Origin: an uncultured Eubacteriales bacterium
GTDB taxonomy: Bacteria; Bacillota; Clostridia; Lachnospirales; Lachnospiraceae
Length of the DNA: 46,573 nucleotides
Assembly (NCBI GenBank): GCA_900314565.1
Contig: OMVU01000014.1
Location: 1-46,573 of the forward strand
Direction: 5' to 3'
Shown: piece after piece, positions 24,987 through 38,500 of the stretch
Layout: every line of letters begins with the position of its first letter
How positions within the stretch are numbered: position 1 is the stretch's first letter
The notes under the pieces: generated by a model
Seen by the model: only the letters and a program-made list of their open reading frames with translations
What the model was told of the DNA's origin: nothing
Databases searched by the model: none
Position numbers and translations under genes: made by a program

Positions 24987-26054
24987 ATGGAAGGAAAAAC
25001 AAACGAAAAAGTTGAGAATCTCGTAAAAGTTCCGCTGTACAAGAAGACCTGGGTGAGGGTGCTCGCCATTCTTCTTGCAGTCGTGCTCGCAGTCTCCGGC
25101 GTTCTTGTGAACGGCTATATTTCAGACGTCAGGATCGCCGAAAGCGCTGATGAGATGACGAAGAAGCTCGCGGAGCGGGAAGAACTGCAGAACCAGTGGA
25201 CGCCCGTTGTCGGTGAGGATCTGATCCGCGCGCTGCGTGAACAGGGAAAAGCGGACACGAACTACAGCAAGGCCATGACCGCTGTAGACGAGGGCCGCTA
25301 TGAGGATGCCATCGAACCGCTCGAAAGCCTTACGGAACAGATCGCCGATGTACAGACGAAGGATGAACTCCTGCGTCTGCTTGCGGACATTTACTATTCC
25401 TATGGGCGCTTTGAAGAGCTCGTAACGACCTGTGACCGCCTGCTCGAGATCGACCTGGACGGTGACGGGACGCTGCACTTCATGAAGGGATTCGCGGAGG
25501 CACAGCTCGGTGAGCATTCGTCCGCAGTCGAAAATCTTCAGGAGGCACTCGACCGTAATTTCGGCGGAGCGCAGTATTGTGAGCTTCAGCTCCTTCTCTC
25601 CGCGACCAATGCGGGAATGCAGGATAAGGCGATCAGTACCGGCGAGAAGCTTCTCACTGAGGAACTTGCGGTCGAGGGAGAGATCGTCACCTGTTATCTG
25701 ACAGGTCTGAATTATCTCCAGAAGGGCGAGCCTAAAAAGGCACTTCCTTTGTTTGACCGACTTCTTAAGATCAGTTCGCTGACAGATGATCAGAAAGCAG
25801 AGTACACTTACATGAGAGGCGTGGCGAATCTCTCTGCTGAAAACTATAAGGAGGCGAAAGCTGATTTTGATAAGGCGATCGCTCTCGGACTGGACAGCAC
25901 GGAGCTCCACTACAACGCGGCGGTCGCCGCATTGGCTCTCGAAGACTACGAGGCAGCTAAAAAGGAGCTGGAGATCGCAGCGGGAAGAAAGGACAATGCG
26001 GAGCTTGCAAAGTCCGCAAAGGAAATGCTTGAGGCCATCAAGTCGGCACAGTAA
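24987..26054 (+). CDS. Membrane-anchored TPR protein
   Basis: A 355-residue protein with a short cytoplasmic N-terminus, one membrane helix (about residues 15-35, LAILLAVVLAVSGVLVNGYI) and an extracellular region of tetratricopeptide repeats. Repeat signatures are visible, for example DEGRYEDAIEPLESL, SYGRFEELVTTCDRLLEID, AENYKEAKADFDKAIALG and ALEDYEAAKKELEIAAG. TPR arrays bind partner proteins; at the cell surface they often help assembly or secretion. It is directly upstream of the giant surface-protein gene on the same strand, but 470 bases apart, so co-transcription is unsure. AAAGGAGATC lies about 17 bases before the ATG. Confidence 0.9.
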   Translation: MEGKTNEKVENLVKVPLYKKTWVRVLAILLAVVLAVSGVLVNGYISDVRIAESADEMTKKLAEREELQNQWTPVVGEDLIRALREQGKADTNYSKAMTAVDEGRYEDAIEPLESLTEQIADVQTKDELLRLLADIYYSYGRFEELVTTCDRLLEIDLDGDGTLHFMKGFAEAQLGEHSSAVENLQEALDRNFGGAQYCELQLLLSATNAGMQDKAISTGEKLLTEELAVEGEIVTCYLTGLNYLQKGEPKKALPLFDRLLKISSLTDDQKAEYTYMRGVANLSAENYKEAKADFDKAIALGLDSTELHYNAAVAALALEDYEAAKKELEIAAGRKDNAELAKSAKEMLEAIKSAQ

Positions 26055-26524
26055 AAAGAGCGGCAGCGGCATAAGAGGCCGGGAACGTGAAACCGCTTTT
26101 GGAATCTTAAAACGAGGCCGAAGGTTTAAGAAATCTTTATTTTATGTACATCGTTGAAGTAATTTCGAATGAAAAATTAAAAAAATCCTGTTGCTTAAGA
26201 TTTATTTAAACAGGTAGAAATTATATTCCGAATGTCATAAAATATAAGTATCTATACTATAAGGCGTACTATGCCCAAAAACGGTATAGACAACATGTAT
26301 CCGTATGGACGGCACAGCCCCGGAAACTGTACCGAAGATCCTGATCGTCAGCTCATTCAATCAGCCGGATGAAGGCAGTCAGGACAGTAACTTATAAACA
26401 CATAGGTCCTTTTGTTTCAGAACACAGGCGTGATACGCAGGCCGGGCGAACGGCAGCCGGGGAGTATCTGTGCAGGGATAAGGGGTTTGGAACAAGAGGA
26501 CGAAAGAAGCACAAGGAGAACCAT
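26055..26524. other. Leader region of the giant surface-protein gene
   Basis: The first 60 bases hold a weak hairpin (AAAAGAGCGG with CCGCTTTT) that may end the TPR transcript. An AT-rich stretch from 26150 to 26270 is the likely promoter region, with TATACT-like words near 26260 but no clear -35 box. The remaining 250 bases would be a long untranslated leader. The start at 26525 has AAGGAG and a signal peptide, so the open frame back to 26369 is not taken as coding. Confidence 0.5.
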
Positions 26525-29500
26525 ATGGCGAAAAAGAAGAACAAACGACTTAAGGTTTTGATGGCCGGATTGATCTTCTGCCTCGTATTGAACGGGGCGA
26601 TGGCTGCAGCCGTTTTCGCGTCGGAGCAGGATCCTGCTGTCGAGGAGACAGCAATCGAGGAAAGCCTGACCGGATCGACCGAGGAGGAGGGTTCCAATTC
26701 GGAAAACGGGAACAATGCAGGTGCCGAAAATGCACAGGGCTCCGAAAACGGTTCGCAGGATGACCAGTCGGGTTCTGGCGGTTCGACAGGCGATACGGAA
26801 ACGACGCCTTCGGGATCGGGAAGCTCGGATGGAAATTCTTCCGGGCAGAACTCCGGTGATTCCGGTTCAGGCTCCAGTGGGTCCGGCTCAGACTCCAGTG
26901 GATCCGGGCAGAATTCCGGTGATTCCGGCTCAGGCTCGAGCGAATCCGGTTCGGGATCGAATACGTCCGAAAGCAACGCCGGCAGTCCTGCAACGACGAC
27001 AGATGTCTCTGATCCGGAAAATGTGGCAGAAGGCTCTGCATCCTATGTGGAGAACATCTCCGGTGGATCGAACTCTGTATCGGAGGCGGTCAAGAAGACG
27101 AACAGCGCAACTCCCATCACGGCGGATGAAAGCGTTGTGACCAAGGCGTCTGAATCGGCAGAAGTAAAGAATGCCATTCAGCTCGCAGTCGACGAGGCGC
27201 TCAAGGCGGCGACATCCTCCACGGATCAACTTACAGTGACAGTCGAGGACGGAACGTATGACGGAGATATTACGATCAAGAAGGGTGATGGTCAGACACT
27301 GAAGGATGACCTTACACTGTACATTCTTGCGAGCGGGTCATACACAGCTGCGGAAGAAGGTAAGACGATTACCAAGGAGACGATTACGGCTGGTGCCGCA
27401 GGCGGCGCAAAAGTCGGCGGCAATATCAATATCGACGGGATCAATGTTGTCCTTGCGGGTCTCTACTACTCGCTGGATTCAAAGATCAATGTAAAGAACT
27501 CAAAGACGTCTGTCTATGGAACGGAAAAGGCTGATACGATCCATGTGACACTCGACGAAGGCGGTACGATTGACAATGTCCGGGCCGGAGACGGCGCGGA
27601 TGATATCGCACTCTCAGGAAAGACAAAGACGGGTGGAACAGTGGCGACACTCCGCGGTGATGCCGGAGATGACACCTACACAATCGATCTGATCGAAACG
27701 GTCAAGGAAGAGACGACCACTACAACCACTACATCTGAAAATGGTGAAGGCTCTTCCGGCAATAATGAGACCCAGACACCGGAGACGACGCCGGCAACGG
27801 CTACGGTCCAGATCTCGGATTCCGACAAGGTCGGAACTCTGGAACTGACCGGAAAGCTGAAGGACGAAAATTCTCTGACTGCAACGGAGTCCAATCCCCC
27901 GACCGGGAAGAGAGTTGAGACGACAGCTGTCGAATCAGAAGGGACTACGACAAAGATCATTGCAATCGGCATCTCCAATTTCACGGATTCTCTTGAGAAT
28001 AAGAAGACGGTCGAGATCTCCACTCTCGCATCGACCTACAATCAGGAGCTGCAGAACTGCACGAACTATGTTTTCAAGGGCAAGGTGGAGAATACTACGC
28101 TCACGAAGACGGACGGCGCAAACTACTACACGAACTTTATCGTCAAGGACGACGGGACGCTTACGATCGGCAACCTCGACGCAGGCAATGCAAACCTGAA
28201 GCTCGAGGCAGAGAAGGTCGTTGTGAACGGCAAGGTCAAGGCGAAGACAGTTAAGATCAAGGCTTCTGATACATCAGATGTACTTATTGACAAGGAACTC
28301 CCGATCGAGATCGCGGGTGTCAAGAAGATTGAAGCCGGGTCTGCATTTAACTTCAATACCGCTACGGTCGACGTCAAGAAGGGCGGATCGATCACAGCGG
28401 AAAAGGTCAGCATCGAAGCAGAGACGAAGGCGACGATCAAGCCGGAGAAGATGCTTGAGAAGTATAATCTCAATTTCCTGGCATTTAAGTCCCTTACATC
28501 CAAAATTTCGATTGCAGGTCTTATCGAGACAACACTCGGAAATATCACGGCGCTTGCAAAGGCAGCTCTGACCGCTGACGAGGTCGACAATGCGGATACG
28601 GCATTCAACGCCCGCATCGTCCTTCCGGATGCGATCGTCGAAGTGCTGGACGGCGGCGTGCTCAAGGCAGCTATGGACGTAAGTCTGAAGGCGGTCAGCA
28701 CGGTCGATCTGTTCACCAAGGCGGGAAGCACCGAGAAGCTTGCGGCAGCAGTGGCGATCGGCTTTGTCAACAATGATGCCCATGTTACAAACAAGGGTTC
28801 CATCAAGGCAGGCGGCGACGTTAATCTCGATGCAAAAGCATCCGTAAAGGCGACGACCAAGGCGGAGCGGGGTTCCAAGCAGTCGAAAGACACAACGCAC
28901 GGGGCTTACATCGCTGCGGGAATCATCATCCAGGATGCCAGCGCTTCGGTAGAAGGTAAGGGCGAGATCATAGCGGTCGGCAAAGTTAACCTGAATTCCG
29001 AATCGGTCGAGAACGTAAAGACACTGGCAACTTCTGAAGCAGCCAAGTCTGCGGAAGAGGGAAAAAATGAGAACAAGGACACTGACGCGGAAAATACAGA
29101 GAAGACTCTGAAGAATACCAAGGATGCGGCCAAGAAGGGTGCCCAGGAGAACGGTGCCGGCGACGACAAGCAGAAGAAGCTTGACGAACTCGGGAACAAG
29201 ATCTCTTCCGGTGAAGGCAAGAAGATCACCGCAAAGTCGACCGAGGGCGTTGCCATTACAGCGGATTCCACAGCCAAGGCAGGCACGACGGTCAATGTGA
29301 CAGTCAAAGCCAAAGAAGGCTACAAAGTTTCCGGCGCGACTTACTCTTACTATGAGCCGGGTTCGGCAACAAAGACGACAAAGAATCTGGATAAGGTCAA
29401 GGACGGTGTTTCCGGTTCTACCGGTTATACGTTCAAGATGCCTGATGCGGATGTAACGATTGAAGCGACCTATACGAAGAAGAACACCAACGATGCTCCT

Positions 29501-32500
29501 TATGAGGATGACATCTCGGATCTCTTCAACGATGACAAGGAAGATGGTCCTGAAAATCTCGGACCAGGCAGACTGGCCAACGAAGGCACAGAAGGCGCCG
29601 GAGAGACAGATACGACGGACGGGAACGGACAGTACACGATCACTTCCTTTACACAGAAGGACAACGACAAGGATGTAGGTTCCGTATTCTCTGAGAACGG
29701 AAAGGCAAACGAGAACGATACAGTCGTAATCAAAGTCAATCCGGCTTCAGAGTATGAACTGAAAGACGGAACACTGAAATACACCTACACAGCAGACGGA
29801 ACTGAGAAGACAGAGACTGTTGAGAAAACGAACGACACCTACTCCTTCAAGATGCCGGCAGCAGACGTCAAGCTCTCTGCTGAATTCCAGAAGAAGGATG
29901 GTTCCGGCAGCAGCTCAGAGACCAAGTCCTCCAATAATATGTACGGTGCGATCACCTTTACATTTGCAGGAAACTGGAATCTGGTCTATGTGGATACAAC
30001 AGGCGTTCTTTTTGCGAACAAAGGACTTTCTCTCGACGCAAAGGCAAATTCGAAGGTGCTCACGCTTGCGGATGCTTCCAAGGTAACCGAAGCAGCGACG
30101 GAAGCTTCGAAGTCTGACACAGAGAAGAAGGAAGAGAAGAAGAACGAGCAGAGCGGCAATACACCTGGCGGCAATGAAGGCGGCAATACCGAGGGCGGAA
30201 ATTCCGGAAGCAACGAGGAGAAGAAATCCGAAAAGCTCAATCTCGGCGCAGCGATCTCTCTCGGTGTCACCAAGGTTGTCAACAAGGCGTACATCAAGTC
30301 CGGACAGATCTATGCGACCGGACTGGAAATCAAGGCAACGACCGGTTCTGCCGGCACACCGATGACTTCCGTGGTCAAGGCATTTGCAGGAAACGCCAAG
30401 GCGGCGACCGCAATCGGCGGCAGCGTTGCAGTTCAGGTGGTGACAGATAAGACCAGCGCATTCATCGCTAAGGGAGCGACAGTCAATCTTCAGACAGATT
30501 CTCCGCTCTCCGTGAAGGCGGAAGGCTTTGACAAAGTCATTACAGTGGCAGACGGCGCAAGCGCAGGCAAGGGCGAGAAAGTAGGCATCGGCGCAGGACT
30601 TGCAGTAGCGGTCAACGGACAGGATGTCTACAGCGGAATTGAGGACGGAACAGAAATCAAGTCCTATAAGAAGCTTGTCGAAGCAGATGCTTCCAAGGGC
30701 GTCACGCTCGAAGACATTGAAAAAGCAATTTCAGAGAAAATCGAGCTTACGGCTCCGACTCTGTCTGCGGTCGATGTGACAGCGGACCATACAGGCGATG
30801 ACCGTCTCTATGCGACATCCGGTGCGGAAGGCAAGACCGGAATCGCCGGAACACTCGTAGTTCTCTACAGCGGTATTTCAACAAAGGCATACATTGGTGA
30901 AGCCAAAGCAGCGGGCGAGCTTCTCACCGCATCCGGCGATATCAATGTAAAGGCAAATAACAAGCAGACCAGAGAGATGGCAGCCGATGCAACGGCAGGC
31001 GCTTCCAGCACGGGTATTGGCGCGAACCTGCTCATCACGATCGAGAATGACAGCAGCCGTGCTTATACAAAGAGATCTCTCAAGGCGAAGAACATTAACG
31101 TAAAATCCAACTCACAGGTCAAGACAAAGTCACGCAGCCGTTCCAGCGCCAAGGGAGCCAAGGCAGATAAGACCAAGGGCTCTGCATCGGAAGGCGACGG
31201 CTCGGACGGGGCCTCGGATAAAAAAGCGGATCAGGCAGCGAACGGTGCAAGTAATCTGGCAGGCAACGGAACAAGCAACGTCAACAGCGGCGAAGGCAAG
31301 TCACTCACAGCCGGCAGACAGAAGGCAAAGACCTCTGAAGGCAGTGTACAGATTGCCGCAGCGCTTACCGTAAATGTTCAGAAGAACGTATCCGAAGCGA
31401 AGATCCTCGGCGGCGAGACAGTCACGACTATTGACGATCTGAACGTCATTGCTGAGGGCAAGATGGATATCGATGTCCTGGCAAGCGGTGCAGCGACCAA
31501 TTCTACTACAGGCATTGGCGTGGCAGCAGCTGCAGCAGCCGCTACGTATGAGAATGTAGCTTCTGTCGCAGGAAAGATAGTGTCAGCGAAGAATCTGACG
31601 GTAAAGGCCGGATTTAACAGCGCTGCGGAAGACGCGACAAAGACAGACCTGCTGAACACAATGAAGACAGAGGCGATCGCAGGTGCGGGCGCAAAGAATG
31701 TCGGTATTGCAGGTGCGGTGGCAATCGGTGTCGTCAACGGCACGGACAAAGCAATCGTAACGTCAGACAATGAGTCTATTACGGCGGCAGGAAAGCTGGT
31801 CGTAGAGGCAATCGGCGGCCACAAGGAAGAGACAACAGCATCTGCCAAGGCTACCAAGGAAGGCTCTGCCGATAAGAATAAGGAAACAACAGATTCAGCT
31901 GAAACAAAGAAGGAAAGCGGCAACATCGGTATAGGTGCAACTTTTGCACTGGATGTTGTGAACACCGATACGACAGCTGAAGTGAACAGTGCGACTGCAA
32001 AGGGCGTCAGCGTTCTGATCAATGCCGTAGACAGTGACTTCCGTGAGACGACATCTGCCTCCGGTACAGATCCTGTTACGGTCAAGAAGGAAGGCGAAGG
32101 CCAGAATATCAACGGAACAGCAGTTGACGCGACAGTGGCACTCGGCGTCATCGACAATGTGGTCGAAGCAAAAGTCGGAAATAATACAGCTGTATATGCG
32201 ACAGGCGAAGCCCAGGTCGATTCCGATAAGGCAGTGACAGACCGCAAGCTTGATGACAATGCAGAAATCGCCGATGCGGATATCTTCGTAAAGGCGACGA
32301 CGATCAGCAAGGCTGATACAAAGGCCAGCGGTTTTGCTACGGCGGACAACAGCGCGATCGGTGCGGCAGTGGCAATCAATATTGCTTCTTCCGAGGCGAA
32401 CGTGAAGATGAACGGAAGACTCTATGCGAACGGCAACGTGCTCGTCAAGGCATACTCCTATGATGAGGACGACAGCATGGCTCTTGCGACAGCGATCGGT

Positions 32501-35500
32501 GCAGATATGCAGCGCTTCCTGACCAAGTTCCAGAGCGGCGAGTCGGACAAGAAAGAGGAGAATTCCGGAAACAACAACTCCGGAAACAATAACTCCGGAA
32601 ACAACAACTCCGAAGACTCTCAGAAAACGAAGCCGAGCAATCAGAACAATGAGACGGCTACTAACATCAACAACGCACTGAACAAGAACAAGAAGGCAGA
32701 GGGCGAAAATGCTGAAAACGGCAAGTCCCTGTCCCAGAATGCTCTTGGAACACAGGACGCAAAGGCTGAGGGTACAGAGAACAGTACAGTTCAGAATTCG
32801 CAGACGAAAGCCAACGACGCAGCGAAGAATAATTCTTCCCAGGTGAATAATGAAGGCAAGAACAACGACGGCGCGAAGGGTGCAAAACTCCGTGTCGCGG
32901 CGGCGATCGCCCTCAACATCACGTCTCATAAGGCTAATACAGTTGTGACCGGATTGATTTCCGAGAGCAACAAGAACACGGTCGTCGAGGCAATTAATCA
33001 CAGCAACGGAACGACGAAGGGTTCGGCTGCTACAGCTACCATGGCTGACGGCGGCAAGGACAGCTACAATATTTCTCTTGCTGTAGGCCTCAGTGTGAAC
33101 CATAACAAGTCGCTCGTCACGGTCGGTGAGAACAAAGAGGCAGCTCACGTAGAGTCGTCAGGCAATATCATCGTCAAGGCGGAGCAGACACAGAACATGG
33201 ACGGAGCATACAAGGGACTCCTCACGGTCCAGTCAGTGGCCGGAACATCGGCAGGCGGATCCAATTTCGCAATGGCCGGTGCAGTCTCTATCCTGTATGC
33301 CGCAACAGATACGGAAGTAACTGTTGGTGACAACTCCTTCATTATTACCAAGACCGGCGGCAATGTCTCCATCTTCTCAACGGACAAGAGCAAGTATGCT
33401 GTCCGTGCGGCGGGTGTCGAGGCAGGCAGATCGACAAAGGCTGGAATCGGTGCAGCGTTTGACAATGTATATGCTGACGACGTTGTTCGCACAACGATCG
33501 GCAATAAGGTCACCATTTCCGGCAATGACGTATCCATCTATGCGGAGAAGGCAAAGGTAGACTGGTCTGATTACAAGAGCACTTTTGAATTCAGCCACTA
33601 CATCAAATTCACCAAGGACAAGGAAAAGGATGAAAGTGCCCTGATCCACATCAACTACAACAGCAAGTCTTCTGAGAAGAAAGACGAAAACAATTCCGGC
33701 AATAACAACAATAACAATTCCGACAATAACAAGCCGGAGAATAAGACAATCGAGGTCCACAAGAATCTTAAGGATACAGAGAATATCCTTGCGAAACTTG
33801 ATGACCTGAACTTCCTTTCCAGCACCAACTATTATCTGGAGGCTATCTCCGGTGCTATCGCGACAAGCGGTGATTCCGCTGTGTTCGCAGTGGCCGGCTC
33901 CATTGCGCTTCTCTTTGAGAACGTGAAGGTCGAGACGATCCTGGGTGAGGAAGTAACGATCAATGCAGCCAACAATGTACGTATCGAAGCATCTTCTGAT
34001 GTTACCGCAAGGGAGCTGGTCGGCGGCGTATCCTATGACAGCAGCGCAACAGCTACCATCGGCGCTACGGTCGGCGTTATCTCCACGAATAATGTGATCC
34101 GCACAGAAGTGGGTGACAGCGATAAGATCGAAGCGGGCGGTACATATAAGCAGACTTCTTCAGAGATGAATGACAGCCTGATGGTCACCTTCGCGGGAAC
34201 ACATGCTGATAAAGTCTCTGTAGCAGGCACGATTGCGATCGGCGACAATGACGATGACATTTATGCAGGCGTCAAGGACAATGCAAACATTACCTCGAAG
34301 GGTGAGACGGAGATCAAGGCACATCTTGAAAACAATGTGCTTGAGATCGTTGCCACACTTGCAGAGAGTGATAAAGTGGCTGTCGGCGGTGTCATCAATT
34401 ACATGGGCAGCACGAGCAAAACAGCAGTGGAAGCCGGAACTTCTGCTCATATCGAGAGTACGGAAGATGCTGTCAAGCTGACGGCTGAGACTGATGAAAA
34501 TCTGATCAGCATCATCGCAGCTGCTTCGGCGGCAATGGACACTGCACAGGTTGCAGCTGTTCTGAATGTTCTCACATCGGACAGCAAGACCTATGTAAAC
34601 ACAGGCGCATCTGAATTCAAGGCAGCCAAGGATGTTATCATCAAGGCTGACACAGACAGCGATATCGTGACAGTCGATATTACAGCAGGCTACGGCAAGA
34701 AGGTAGCAGTGGACGGTCTTCTTTCCGTCAACGTGCTGAATCGGAAGGTCGCAGCGCTGGTCGGAGAGAATACAACGATCGATGCAGGCGAAAACGCAAA
34801 GATCCTGTCCTCACTGAAAGAGAACGTAGTCATGGTTCTCGTCGCTGTTGCAGGATCGCAGATGATCGGTGTGAGCGGACTTATCCCGATCATCGTTACG
34901 AAGAACATTGTTCGTACAGTGATCGGAAATGCAGATGTGGATGATGCTCTGACAAATGACGGAGATATCAAGAACGCATCGAATGCAGCTACGGTCAAGG
35001 CAGAAGGTTCGATCTACGCGGATTCGACGATCGACTCCGATTCTGTCTTCGTCCAGGTCTCCTTTGCATTTGGAAAGACGGTCGGTGTTGGCGCTACGAT
35101 TTCCACTGTTGTACAGCAGAATATCGCAGATACCATCGTCAACAACTGGGCTGTCCTGAAGGCCATGGCGAAGCTTCCTGCTATCGCGGTCAATAAGCCC
35201 GGAACAGACTCTGAAGGCAAGGAGAGAAAAGACGATAAGACCGGTATTATTCTTTACGCGAATACAAGAGCTGATGTGACAATGGTATCCCTGAGCGGAG
35301 CCGGCGGAAAGACAGCAGCGATCGGCGGAACGATTAATACACTGATCGTGAACAACACGGTCCGTACGCATGTACGCGAAAACTCCACACTGGAATCCGG
35401 TGTTGAACTGGATGAGTGGGCCGATGAAGGCAGCTATGCGGTCGAGGAGCGCGGCAGCGGCAACATCGACGTGGAGGCAGACTCGTACTCAGACATAGTT

Positions 35501-38500
35501 GACGTGGTCGGAGGACTCACCGGAGCACAGACGGCGGCAATCGGTGCAACGGTTGCATACCTTGGTCTGAATACAAAGGTAGAGACGCTGACGAACGCCA
35601 AGTATATGCTTACGAACGGAAAGATCGATGTCAAGGCGCTGATCGAGGATCATCCTTTCCTGTTCAACGTGGCAGGCAGCGGTGCAGAAACAGCTGCTGT
35701 CGCAGGCGGTGCGGCAGTCATTAATGTAGATAACTTCACAAAGGCCGAAGTAAGACAGGTCCTTCGGGCTGACAAGGAAATCACAATCTTTGCCCAAGCG
35801 ACAGAGGATATCATCAATGTCGGTCTCTCAGCATCCGGTGCCGAAACAGCAGCGGTTGCAGCGACCGGTGTGGTGATCAATCTGTATGATGAGACCTTTG
35901 CGAGAATCTACGACGGAGCAGACATCAGAAGCGGCAAAGAAGTAAATCTGAATGCCATAACAAATGCAACACTTGATGGGTTTGCGATCGGTGCTGAAGG
36001 TGCCGGAACAGCAGCAGTCGGCGGTTCTCTCGAAGTAATCGTCTCCGGCGGTTCCACAAAGGCAGTCGTCGGCGCATTTGCAACCATCAGAGGTGTAAAT
36101 ACAACTGCAGAAGAAGATGACAGGACAGGTCCGGTCGTCATTTCGGCAATTGAAAACATCAAAGCACTTGCGGTCGTCGTTACAGTAGGCGGTGCAGGAA
36201 CAGCAGCTGTTGAGATTTCTGCCCTTGTGGCTGTCGTAAATTCGACTGTCAGTGCAGTTGTAGAGGATCATGTAAAGATCCTCAGCAATACAGACGTGAC
36301 TGTTCAGGCAGACGGCAGACGGAGTTTTGAGGGATTCGTATTCTCGATCGCCGGCTCCGGAACTGCATCGATCTCAGCAAATCTTGCGGTCGTAGTGGTT
36401 GGTGCCAAGCTGAATGACGATGCTTACAAAGCAATCTATCAGAAGAACGAAGACGGTTCTTCGGGTGTGGATCCGGTCAAGACATCGTCTTATATTGAAC
36501 GCAACGCAGAATTCAAGCCGATGTCCGGGAAACCGGCAGCTGCAAAGTCTACGACATCCAGACAGAAGGAACTTTCTGCTACCATGACGACTGACGGAGA
36601 ATCTGCAATGAAGATTACGGGTGCGGATAATCCGGAAGGAAATTACGGCAGCTATGGCCAGAATTCCACAAAGGCTTCTGATGGAAAATCTGTCAATGCG
36701 GAGCCCACTGATGAGCAGGCCGGCAAGGCTTCTGAAATCATCGGTAAGTCTACAACGCAGAATGCGGAGAATCTTAAGAACGTCGTGAGCGCAATCATCG
36801 GAGCAGCGGTCATCGACGCGACAGGCAATATCAACGTCAGAGCAGTTGAAGTTCAGTCCAGCCTCTTGATTTCGGGTGCGATCGCAGGTGGCGCCACTGC
36901 AGGAATCGGTGCGAGCATCTCTGTTGAGATCCTGAATTCCGACGTCCTTGCAGACGTTACAGAATATGCATCCCTTACAGCAGGCAAAGATGTCAATGTA
37001 GTGGCATATTCCGGAACGATCAATCCGGACGACAAAAAGAAGTTCACGTACCAGAACCTGAATTTCAACGATTCCTATACATCTGAAAACATCATGAACA
37101 AGGTCAAAGACAAGGATAATAGCGCGAGTGGTTACAAGAACGACGAACTCGGCATCTATGTAATCGGTGTCGTAGTTGGCGGCGGCGGAACAGTTGGCCT
37201 CAGCGCATCGATCTCGTATGTAGGAGTATCCACAGATGTGAGAGCGCTTCTGCAGGGTACGGTCAACAGCGCAGAGAACGTCAATGTTCACGCAAAGTAC
37301 AGCTATGATTCTCTTCACAATATTCTCATAGGAGCTGCCGGCGGTCTGGCTGGAGGAATATCGGCGACTGTCGCCCTTACATTCTTTGACGGAAACGCTG
37401 AAGCGGGAATTACGAAGACAGCTAAAGTTCATAATGTGACAAAAGAAGTATACGTCCATGCAGACGGCGTAGCAGGCATGAAGCCGATCGGAGTTGCTGT
37501 GTCAATTGGAAAAATAGCAGCTGCAATTTCCGTCGCAGTGTCCGTAAACCGTTCTACGGTACAGGCATATGTCGGCATGGGTGCACTGATCAATACGCCG
37601 GAGGCAAATCTCAAAGTCACATCGGATGTGATTTCCAATGCAAAGCCTGTGATCGCAGCAGCGACGGTCGGTCTTGCCAGTGCCAGCATCACTGTCATGG
37701 TTGGCCTCAATGAGGCAAAGAACCTTGCATACATTGGAAGAACACCGAAGGTCGATGGAGCAGAAATCACGGCTGTTGATGGCGCGAACGGCAGAGGCAT
37801 TAACACGATCACAGCGAAGAATGTGGAAGTGAAGGCAAATGCTGAAGCAACTTCTGATCTGCAGAGTTATACATTCGCAGTCACAGGTATCGGTCTGAAT
37901 GGTGCAGTTACAGTTGCGAACTCTAAAGTCGTCAATACGGCGTACGTAGCTGATACGAACATTACGACAGGAGATCTTACGATCACAACGTATCTGAACA
38001 ATAAACTGACTGTCTACTCCCTTGGAGCAGCCGTCTCGGGAGTTAATTTCGGTGTTCAGGTCGCAGTCGGACGGATCAAGAGTATTAACCTGGCTCATCT
38101 GGATACTACAGGTGTTAAGGTCAATGTGACGAACGTCAACGTAAAAGCCGGTGATGCGGATGATAAAAACCGTACGAATGCAAATGTCGATGTCAAGATT
38201 GAGGTCGCTGTTAATATCGGCGGACTTGAACTTGGTGTCAACGTGGCGTACGCAAAGAATGATCTTACAAATATTGCAGAGATCATCGGTGCGAAGACAA
38301 GGACGGCGGAGCCGGCACTTCTGGCAAGCAACGATATCAATGTATTCGCAGGTGCGAACTCCTTTGTCAAAGCTGTTACGGCAAAGGGTCTTGAGGTCAC
38401 TGCAGGCAGCATTTCAGTGAGTATTTCCTCCGCTTATCAGACGGCAACACAGAGAGCGCAGGTCTACTACGGAACGCTTAAGACAAAGAACCTCAATGTA

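Noticed and set aside
26369-26524. Earlier in-frame start for the giant protein
   Set aside because: The ATG at 26525 has AAGGAG and begins a typical signal peptide; the extension would bury it.
31378-33148. Long open frames (333 and 417 codons) on the strand opposite the giant gene
   Set aside because: They overlap a repetitive, well supported coding frame, have no ribosome sites or domains, and reflect the codon pattern of Ala/Gly/Val/Thr-rich repeats.
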